In this document: positions 1 through 6,148 of the stretch, one piece after another | Layout of the letters: every line of letters starts with the position of its first letter | How positions within the stretch are numbered: position 1 is the stretch's first letter | Assembly (NCBI GenBank): GCA_031257725.1 | Contig: JAIROD010000030.1 | Coordinates: forward strand, 1 to 14,979 | Source: Planctomycetaceae bacterium | Lineage (GTDB): Bacteria > Planctomycetota > Planctomycetia > Pirellulales > Thermoguttaceae | DNA length: 14,979 nucleotides | Direction of reading: 5' to 3' | The notes under the pieces: generated by a model | Database searches by the model: none | Told to the model about the DNA's origin: nothing | What the model saw: only the letters and a program-made list of their open reading frames with translations | Position numbers and translations under genes: made by a program

Positions 1-15
1 ATTTTCTGCCCATTT

Positions 16-85
16 GTTAACGACGGGGTTTACCCCGTGTTTTAGGGTTAAGTTGAACAACGCGGGGCAAGCCCACGCCGTTAAC
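16..85. repeat. REP-like double hairpin (inverted repeat)
   Basis: The element is bounded by inverted GTTAACG (16-22) and CGTTAAC (79-85). Each half contains its own GC-rich hairpin. In the left half ACGGGGT (23-29) pairs with ACCCCGT (32-38) around TT. In the right half CGCGGGGC (61-68) pairs imperfectly with GCCCACG (71-77). An AT-rich spacer (about 40-59) separates them. Two divergent GC-rich hairpins inside an outer inverted repeat are typical of REP/BIME-like interspersed elements. It could also act as a terminator for a gene left of the window, but there is no clear T tract directly after a stem. Confidence 0.6.
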
Positions 86-131
86 TTTCGGTAAATGCTG
101 AATTATTAGAGGTTCCCAAAAGATATAAAAA

Positions 132-270
132 GACTGCATCTATAAAACCGAATTTTAAAGTGTGATGAGTATAACAAAAAACGCAACGCATTCCTACGTA
201 GAAACGCAATATATTCCTATGTAGAGTAGAAACGCAATGTATTGCGTCTTTACAAAATCGAATTTTAAAT
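132..270. repeat. Degenerate tandem repeat array flanked by a direct repeat
   Basis: Three degenerate units begin with ACGCAA: 181-203, 204-231 and 232-247. The first two share the pattern ACGCAAyryATTCCTAyGTAGA. The third ends in a palindrome, ACGCAAT (232-238) and ATTGCGT (241-247). The array is flanked by a longer imperfect direct repeat, 132-160 and 241-270, whose core AAAAyCGAATTTTAAA (144-159 and 254-269) differs at one base. The right copy overlaps the end of the array. It lies directly upstream of the gene at 306, so it is in the promoter/leader region, but no -35/-10 pair is convincing. No further element was recognised in 1-305. Confidence 0.55.
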
Positions 271-293
271 TAGAGTTGAGTTTAGGAAAACGA

Positions 294-300
294 AGAGGAG
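294..300 (+). promoter_or_regulatory. Ribosome binding site fixing the start at 306
   Basis: AGAGGAG lies 5 nt before ATG 306. This strong Shine-Dalgarno match selects ATG 306 over the upstream in-frame start at 237, which would add 23 residues with no family character, encoded by the repeat region. Confidence 0.8.
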
Positions 301-305
301 ATATT

Positions 306-1517
306 ATGAATCGTGTTTTAATTATTGGCGCAGGCGGAGTTGGACGAGTTGTTGCGTTCAAGTGTGCCCAGCATCGTGACGTTTTTCAACATATTACGTT
401 GGCAAGCCGAACCCGATCGAAATGTGATGCCGTCGTTCAGGATATTCACGCTCACGGTTGGCAAGAGGAAATTCGTACCGAAGCGGCGGATGCCGATAAA
501 GTTCCCGAACTTGTTGCGCTTATTAACGATGTGAGACCGAATTTGGTGATTCATGTTGCTTTGCCGTATCAAGACCTCACTATCATGGACGCCTGCCTCG
601 AAACCGGCGTTCATTATCTTGATACCGCTAATTATGAACATCCTGATACGGCAAAATTTTGTTATGCTCCTCAATGGGCTTATCATGAACGTTTTGAAAA
701 GGCTGGACTTTTGGCGTTACTTGGCAGCGGATTTGATCCCGGCATGACCAATGTTTACACTGCTTACGCCAAAAAACATCATTTCGACCAAATGGAAACG
801 GTTGATATTATCGATTGCAACGCCGGTGATCACGGCTATCCGTTTGCAACAAATTTTAATCCGGAAATTAATATCCGTGAAGTTTCCGCGAAAGGACGGT
901 TTTTTGAAAACGGAACCTGGCATGAGACCGAACCGCTTGCAGTTAAGAAAACATTCGATTTTCCGGACGGTATTGGACTAAAAGACATCTATCTACTTTA
1001 TCATGAGGAGATGGAATCATTAACAAGACATTTTCCTGAAGTTAGGCGAATGCGATTCTGGATGACATTTGGACAATCGTATTTAACTCACCTAAAAGTT
1101 TTGGAAAATGTTGGAATGACACGGATTGACCCGGTAATGTATGAAGGTCGGGAAATTATTCCGCTCCGATTTCTAAAAGCGTTGCTTCCTGATCCTGCAT
1201 CGTTGGGGGCAAGAACAAGGGGCAAAACCTGTATTGGTTGTTGGATTACCGGTGAACAGCATGGGCAATCGCAAAACTATTACATTTACAACATCTGTGT
1301 TCACGAAGAATGTTTCACCGAAACCGGAGCCCAAGCGATTAGTTACACAACAGCGGTTCCGGCGGTGTTGGGAGCCAAAATGATTCTTTCCGGTCAATGG
1401 AGTGGTTCCGGTGTTTTTAACATGGAACAATTCGATCCCGATCCTTTCATGAATGAAATTGGAGATTGGGGATTGCCCTGGACGGAAACATTTCCTGTAA
1501 CAAATGAAATTCTGTAA
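306..1517 (+). CDS. Carboxynorspermidine synthase / saccharopine dehydrogenase family
   Basis: This 403-residue oxidoreductase is predicted to be the NAD(P)H-dependent enzyme that condenses aspartate semialdehyde with a diamine to give carboxy(nor)spermidine, in the alternative polyamine pathway; it would act in the cytoplasm. The N-terminus carries a Rossmann dinucleotide loop, GAGGVG at residues 8-13, right after a hydrophobic beta strand. GSGFDPGMTN follows in the middle, and the C-terminal half has the conserved stretch HGQSQNYYIYN and a late SGSGVFNMEQF. Length and motif order fit bacterial carboxynorspermidine synthases rather than fungal saccharopine dehydrogenases. The start is ATG 306, set by the strong ribosome site just upstream; an in-frame start at 237 is rejected. 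It appears monocistronic. The partner decarboxylase (nspC type) is not in the window. The exact substrate (putrescine or diaminopropane) cannot be read from the sequence. Confidence 0.85.
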   Translation: MNRVLIIGAGGVGRVVAFKCAQHRDVFQHITLASRTRSKCDAVVQDIHAHGWQEEIRTEAADADKVPELVALINDVRPNLVIHVALPYQDLTIMDACLETGVHYLDTANYEHPDTAKFCYAPQWAYHERFEKAGLLALLGSGFDPGMTNVYTAYAKKHHFDQMETVDIIDCNAGDHGYPFATNFNPEINIREVSAKGRFFENGTWHETEPLAVKKTFDFPDGIGLKDIYLLYHEEMESLTRHFPEVRRMRFWMTFGQSYLTHLKVLENVGMTRIDPVMYEGREIIPLRFLKALLPDPASLGARTRGKTCIGCWITGEQHGQSQNYYIYNICVHEECFTETGAQAISYTTAVPAVLGAKMILSGQWSGSGVFNMEQFDPDPFMNEIGDWGLPWTETFPVTNEIL

Positions 1518-1578
1518 TTGAACACTGAATCCAAAAAATAGTAACGATTAGAGTTATCGTGTGTTCATGGTAACTGTC

Positions 1579-1718
1579 TATACTGTAAACGGGTAGAAAA
1601 GGGTTGTTTTAGGAACGCAGTCGTCCCAACTGCATAGAACGACGGAACGTTATTTTATTGTTGCGGGCGAGACGCCCGCGTTCCTAGAAAAGACCCTTTT
1701 GTTGCCGTTTATAGTATA
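1579..1718. mobile_element. MITE-like element A (about 140 bp)
   Basis: Terminal inverted repeats of about 40 bp, 1579-1618/1619 and 1678-1718, match at roughly 33 of 41 aligned positions, including TATACT, TAAACGG, AAAAGGGT and AGGAACGC. The outermost bases are TA on both sides, compatible with the TA target duplication of IS630/Tc1-mariner type elements, although that assignment is an inference. The interior contains a perfect hairpin, GCGGGCG (1663-1669) and CGCCCGC (1673-1679), and a weaker stem around 1620-1643. It encodes no transposase, so it would be non-autonomous. Confidence 0.6.
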
Positions 1719-1748
1719 TTTTAATTTTTTGTAATATTTCAGTGCAGT

Positions 1749-1944
1749 TTTTGTAACTATTCAGTTGTGGTAGGCAACCGACCGCCGGGCGGTTGCGTCG
1801 GTGTACTCGCCGACTTGTCCCTGTTGACGGCTGAAAATTAAAGACCAACAGCGTACAACACCATAACAAACCAACCGGCGCAACCTTTCGGCGAAAAGTT
1901 TTCACTCACGGTTGCCTACCTTCCTCGACTGAATAGTTACAAAA
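1749..1944. mobile_element. MITE-like element B (about 196 bp)
   Basis: Each terminal inverted repeat has two perfect blocks. TTTTGTAACTATTCAGT (1749-1765) pairs with 1928-1944, and GGTAGGCAACCG (1769-1780) pairs with 1909-1920. The blocks are separated by 3 nt on the left and 7 nt on the right. The interior holds nested GC-rich hairpins, for example CAACCG (1775-1780) with CGGTTG (1790-1795). No credible protein is encoded. The sequence is unrelated to element A, which ends only about 30 bp away. Confidence 0.6.
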
Positions 1945-2140
1945 TTTTTGGGTTCGTTGTGGAAAAGTTGCAGGATAGTGCAAAGAACCGACTCCGTAAC
2001 CTATTTTATAATAAGGAATTACAACACAATTGAAATGAAAGACTCGTATTTTGCTGTCGGCAAAATTTTTTCAAAAAAATTTTTTCTACTCAATCCGCAA
2101 TACCTGTCCAAAGAGGGAAAACCTGTTAGTAACTGGGCGA

Positions 2141-2212
2141 TATACTCTATCCTACCGTAAAATGTTGATTTTTGGGGGAGAAAAGCAATATTTGGAGGCG
2201 GGGTAGAGTATA
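2141..2212. repeat. Small inverted repeat in the leader of the membrane-esterase gene
   Basis: TATACTCTA (2141-2149) pairs perfectly with TAGAGTATA (2204-2212), and pairing continues for three more bases with one mismatch. The loop is about 50 nt and G-rich, and it contains GGAGG at 2194-2198. The right arm ends one base before ATG 2214. It may be a third small mobile-type repeat or a leader structure affecting translation. The rest of 1518-2213 holds elements A and B and, between 1945 and 2140, nothing I can support beyond a lone TATAAT at 2007-2012. Confidence 0.45.
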
Positions 2213-2213
2213 G

Positions 2214-5200
2214 ATGGGACTTAAAAGTATTGTTTTAAACCGTCGGATAACAATTATATTGGGGGGAGTTGATTCGAGATTCAAAATTCCTTACAATTTA
2301 TCCATAATGGATTTGTCGAATTTCACTATCTCAAAAACAGTTATGCCCCAAAGTAATCTCAAAAATATCACGGACAATTCCGACAAGCAACCACTGTCCA
2401 TTTTGAAAACGGTAGTGATTTGTGTTGGTGTTATTCTGTTTTGCCTTCTTAATGTTGTGGTTTTGCTGAACGCTGAATCGTTGATTCCCGATGAACGGAC
2501 ACAACGTTTACTTTGGTTCGGTTTGAAACCGGAATTTTGGGCGAATTGGTATTCACTGACTCTTTGGATTCTCGCTACGGGATTTGTCCTATCAACCATC
2601 CTCCGGTTGTCCCTTATTCAAAAACAACTTAATTTACTGACACAAATATCTTTTCCGCAACCTATTTTGTTTATTCGATGGTCGGAATATTTGAATCAAT
2701 ATCCATTGGAACGGCGTTTTTTATTGTTTCTCCAAATGGGCAAACATTTATTTTTGTCTTGTATTCGTCCCCGAAATATTCCGACATTGGTTTTATGTTT
2801 ATTTATTTTGATTTCATGCCGAATCATTTTAGTTAATGCTTCATGGGGAGATGTTCTTCTAAAGTTTGCCTATCGATATATCATTTTTATTCCCAAAATT
2901 CCGTATTGGATTGTTCAGGAATTCTATACCGCCCCATTGACCAATCTCATTGTTACGGGCATCATTTCATGGAAATTGGTTTTGACCGCTATCCTTGTTT
3001 TCCTTGCTATTGTTGGTTGTATTCGGTATGGTCAAAAAATTAAACGTTCTTCCCGCCGAAAAGAACAAATGGAGTTATTAGCCCGTTATTCCATTGCCGC
3101 CATCGTTTTTGTTGTCACGTTTTGTTTTGCCCACTATCTACTATTTCTAATTCAAACGATATTTCATATTATCTGCCTGCCGTTTGCTTATTTGGATAAA
3201 CAATGTCATGGAATACGTTTTGCTCTTTTTCATTTTTATGACGAATATACCGTTATTCCGTTCTATCTTTTTTTGAATGAAGGTATTTTGTCGCGAAAAT
3301 TAGCTGTATCTCTTATTTGTCACATCATTATTCTCTGCGGAACCTACTTTTATTTTCGTCATCTATTTTATTCACCGGATCGTTGGAAAAAACTTTATAA
3401 GACGTTGCGTATCCTAATTTTGCCGCTTCTTATTTTTTATTTCATTTTTCATCAGATGATCAATAGTATTTTGTCTCAACTATACAACGGGTTGTTTCAA
3501 ATTTATTATCAAATTGTCCGAATACCGTCCAATGTTTGGGATTGTGTTTATTTTGCGCCATGTTATTTCCTTTATTACAGCGTTGCGACATGGAAACTTT
3601 TTGTTGCGCCGATTATTCTTTTTGTTTTTTTTGTTGGACTCTACCTGAATCCTTTTCGGCGGTACTTTAAGACAATTCCGTTTTCACCGACACTTTTTTA
3701 CGTAACATTTTGGACTATTCTTTTTTGCAGTTGTTTTTTCATTTTGATTTGGAAAACTATTTTATTTGTTCTTTTTCTTTCAATCATTTACTATATTGTT
3801 CAATGCGGTGTTCCATTACCCAAAATAAAAATAACACTATCGCCGAAATTTAAAAGGATATTGTATCATTTGTTTATCTGTTTTCTTACACTATTTGATA
3901 TTGCTACAATTAGTTGGGATATTTTTATTTCGTTCCGATATTACCGTGAACTTTATTTGTTTTTCTTTTATAAACCGGTATTGGCTTTCTTTTTGACGGG
4001 TCAAGTTTCTTGGTTACTTATCGTTCCATCTGTTATGTTTTTTGGGGTCTTGTTTGCATTCGTCAATGTTTTCTTGTTGAAGCGTCCATTGAAATTAAAA
4101 ATAAAAGCGTCTATTCCGCAAATTGTTTTCTTTGTAAGTATTATGGTAATTATAATTTTACTCGATACGATATGTTTTATTTACGCATTTATTCCAGATA
4201 CAAAAATCCAATGGCTGGATATTCGGTTTTTACCTTGTTGGGCGTTATTGATACCATTATCATTGATAACACTTTCCCTTTCAGGATTGCGGTTGTTGCA
4301 TTCTAAAAAAACGATTATTTTACCGTTGATTGTTGTAATGATTCTTTGTATTTCCAATACAACCATTGCCGCCGAGAAACAGATTATCTTGATTGAACCG
4401 GCAAAATTTGTTTCGTCACGCGATGTTCGTTTGACCGCGAATAACGAATCACGTCAATCCGGCGGCGGTTATGTTGCGGAGCCCAAAATAGTCGATTGCT
4501 TTGCGGCAATGGAGTACAACTATACCGGCGGTCGTTTCAAAAACCAGCCGATTCGTTTTCGATTGCGGATGCCAGGTAAAATTAAACCGAACAAAAAATA
4601 CCCGCTGATCATTTGGTTTCACGGTCAGGGCGAGAGCAGTAACGATAATACTCGGCAACTTTCGCATCTTCAAAAAACGATGGAATTTTTCGCCGGTTCC
4701 AACCAACGTGACTTTTTCATGCTGGCAACACAATGTCCCCAAGACAACAATCGCTGGGAACATTCTCTTGCCAAAGATGATGATAAAGGCGATGCCCCGC
4801 TTACGATCACCGGTGAAATTATTGAAGCAATTATTCAAGAATTTCCCATTGACGTGAACCGGATAAGTGTTACAGGTGTATCGTCTGGCGGCAGTGCTGC
4901 ATGGGAATTTGTACGTCAACATCCGCGCCGTTTTGCGGCGTTGGCTCCCGCTTCCGGTCGTCCGCCGGAAGAAGCCGCACCGGAACCATTTTTAGGTACG
5001 GTAATATGGGCATTTAATAATCGCGGCGACAGCGGGACACCATTTGACAAAACAGAGCAACTAATTGAAGTGATCAATGCCAACGGCGGAAATGCCTATT
5101 TGACGCTTTATGAAGTTTCCGGTCATGATGCATGGACTGCGATGTTGCGTGACGAAAAAATTATCGGTTGGTTGATTTTACAAAGTCTTGCCGATCCGGG

Positions 5201-5330
5201 ACCGCCGCAAGGAATCATTTGTCGTCCGCTCTCAAAAATGAAACAATTTTTGATGTTCGGATTGCCGGTTTTGATTATCATTTCATGTATTGTATTGTCC
5301 TTGCTGTATCGAAATCATGAGGAGCATTGA
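2214..5330 (+). CDS. Polytopic membrane protein fused to extracytoplasmic serine esterase
   Basis: I do not recognise this 1038-residue protein as a whole. Residues about 65-718 form a long, very hydrophobic membrane domain with perhaps 14 or more transmembrane segments and basic loops. Residues about 722-1000 form an alpha/beta-hydrolase domain of the PHB depolymerase/prolyl-oligopeptidase-like esterase type. It has WFHGQGES with the oxyanion His-Gly at H803-G804, nucleophile S890 in GVSSG, probable acid D939 and H971 in SGHDAW. A last hydrophobic helix (about 1010-1031) anchors the C-terminus. The segment just before the hydrolase looks like a signal peptide (basic, hydrophobic, then TTIAAEKQ near 717-723), so the catalytic domain probably lies outside the cytoplasmic membrane. 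DNA for the membrane part is very AT-rich (27% GC in a sampled line), while the esterase part reaches 70% in one. The start is uncertain: GGAGG is 15 nt upstream of ATG 2214, and ATG 2307 and 2343 lack a ribosome site. The substrate is unknown. Confidence 0.7.
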   Translation: MGLKSIVLNRRITIILGGVDSRFKIPYNLSIMDLSNFTISKTVMPQSNLKNITDNSDKQPLSILKTVVICVGVILFCLLNVVVLLNAESLIPDERTQRLLWFGLKPEFWANWYSLTLWILATGFVLSTILRLSLIQKQLNLLTQISFPQPILFIRWSEYLNQYPLERRFLLFLQMGKHLFLSCIRPRNIPTLVLCLFILISCRIILVNASWGDVLLKFAYRYIIFIPKIPYWIVQEFYTAPLTNLIVTGIISWKLVLTAILVFLAIVGCIRYGQKIKRSSRRKEQMELLARYSIAAIVFVVTFCFAHYLLFLIQTIFHIICLPFAYLDKQCHGIRFALFHFYDEYTVIPFYLFLNEGILSRKLAVSLICHIIILCGTYFYFRHLFYSPDRWKKLYKTLRILILPLLIFYFIFHQMINSILSQLYNGLFQIYYQIVRIPSNVWDCVYFAPCYFLYYSVATWKLFVAPIILFVFFVGLYLNPFRRYFKTIPFSPTLFYVTFWTILFCSCFFILIWKTILFVLFLSIIYYIVQCGVPLPKIKITLSPKFKRILYHLFICFLTLFDIATISWDIFISFRYYRELYLFFFYKPVLAFFLTGQVSWLLIVPSVMFFGVLFAFVNVFLLKRPLKLKIKASIPQIVFFVSIMVIIILLDTICFIYAFIPDTKIQWLDIRFLPCWALLIPLSLITLSLSGLRLLHSKKTIILPLIVVMILCISNTTIAAEKQIILIEPAKFVSSRDVRLTANNESRQSGGGYVAEPKIVDCFAAMEYNYTGGRFKNQPIRFRLRMPGKIKPNKKYPLIIWFHGQGESSNDNTRQLSHLQKTMEFFAGSNQRDFFMLATQCPQDNNRWEHSLAKDDDKGDAPLTITGEIIEAIIQEFPIDVNRISVTGVSSGGSAAWEFVRQHPRRFAALAPASGRPPEEAAPEPFLGTVIWAFNNRGDSGTPFDKTEQLIEVINANGGNAYLTLYEVSGHDAWTAMLRDEKIIGWLILQSLADPGPPQGIICRPLSKMKQFLMFGLPVLIIISCIVLSLLYRNHEEH
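5320..5324 (+). promoter_or_regulatory. Ribosome binding site deciding start 5330
   Basis: AGGAG inside the end of the upstream gene is 5 nt from ATG 5330 but only 2 nt from an in-frame TTG at 5327. This supports ATG 5330 as the start. The stop TGA (5328-5330) and the start share one base (TGATG), the usual arrangement for translational coupling. Confidence 0.7.
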
Positions 5331-6148
5331 TGAAAATATTTATTCGTTTTTTATTGATTATAATTTTAATTATTTCGCTTGGTATTCTTGGTTACCGTGC
5401 CGTTTACGATTTCAATCTCATCCGTAACGGCGACACGTTTATAGTACAAAAATCAACGCCGGACGGTTACGATTTTTTGTTGCGGATTCCGCGCGGTTAC
5501 AATGATTATTCCGGTAAACAACCGCTTTTGATTTATCTGCACGGAGCCGGAGAATCCGGTAAGGATATTAATACTTTAAAAAACAAAGACCCGTATTTTT
5601 TCTCTCAAAAAACATTGAAGAATCAGGAAACCGCCTGTTTTCCTTTTATTTGTGTAACTCCTGTTTGTGATACGAAACGATGGGAACCTTATCGGGTGAT
5701 TACAATGCTCGATCAGGTCTTATCGGAAACAAAATACCGTTTTCAGATTGATCAATCACGGATTTATCTGACTGGTTACAGTATGGGCGGTTTTGGAACG
5801 TTTGAAACGGCAATGGAATATTCGGAACGTTTTGCAGCGATTGTTCCTGTTGCCGGAGGCGGTGAACCGGATCGGGCAATAAAGTTACGACATCTTGCAA
5901 CATGGGTGTTTCATGGTGATAATGATCAAACGGTTCCGCTTCCCAGTTCTGAGCTTGTCGTAAAAACAATGCAAAAACTTAATCATTCTAATGTTCGTCT
6001 GACAATAATCAAAGACGGCGGACATGGTATTGCCGAAAATGTTTATTCACGTTCCGAATTATATTCATGGTTACTGCGACAAAAATTATTCGACGACCGC
6101 ACGAGAAGCAACTCTGGCGATTTCATCAATAGTCGTCCGTCCCGATAA
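5330..6148 (+). CDS. Membrane-anchored alpha/beta hydrolase (esterase/peptidase-like)
   Basis: This 272-residue serine hydrolase is homologous to the C-terminal domain of the preceding gene. An N-terminal hydrophobic helix (about residues 3-22) acts as a signal anchor or uncleaved signal, placing the enzyme outside the cytoplasmic membrane. The hydrolase core shows YLHGAGES with H71-G72 for the oxyanion region, GYSMGG with nucleophile S151, HGDNDQTVP with probable acid D199, and DGGHG with H232. All parts of the triad are present, so it should be active. The pattern is that of PHB depolymerase/phospholipase-carboxylesterase or prolyl-oligopeptidase-like enzymes; the substrate cannot be told. 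It overlaps the upstream stop by one base, so the two are co-translated. The last 20 or so codons lie antisense to the gspE 3' end, and this tail looks unlike hydrolase sequence. Confidence 0.85.
   Translation: MKIFIRFLLIIILIISLGILGYRAVYDFNLIRNGDTFIVQKSTPDGYDFLLRIPRGYNDYSGKQPLLIYLHGAGESGKDINTLKNKDPYFFSQKTLKNQETACFPFICVTPVCDTKRWEPYRVITMLDQVLSETKYRFQIDQSRIYLTGYSMGGFGTFETAMEYSERFAAIVPVAGGGEPDRAIKLRHLATWVFHGDNDQTVPLPSSELVVKTMQKLNHSNVRLTIIKDGGHGIAENVYSRSELYSWLLRQKLFDDRTRSNSGDFINSRPSR

Noticed and set aside
181..247. Possible CRISPR-like repeats
   Set aside because: The three units are degenerate, follow each other without unique spacers and have no cas genes nearby.
237..305. N-terminal extension of the polyamine gene from 237
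   Set aside because: It lies in the tandem-repeat leader and would put extra residues before a perfect Rossmann-fold start; the strong ribosome site favours 306.
1519..1567. TGAACAC/GTGTTCA hairpin after the polyamine gene as a terminator
   Set aside because: The 7-bp stem spans a loop of about 35 nt and is not followed by a T run, so an intrinsic terminator is not supported.
1684..1905. 73-codon minus-strand open frame
   Set aside because: It runs through the inverted repeats of elements A and B, has no ribosome site or recognisable domain, and is best explained by the repeat sequence.
2007..2012. TATAAT as a promoter for the membrane-esterase gene
   Set aside because: No -35 element lies 16-18 nt upstream; an isolated hexamer in AT-rich DNA is weak evidence.
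1948..2160. 70-codon plus-strand open frame in the intergenic region
   Set aside because: It has a non-ATG start without a ribosome site, begins at the edge of element B and shows no protein-family character.
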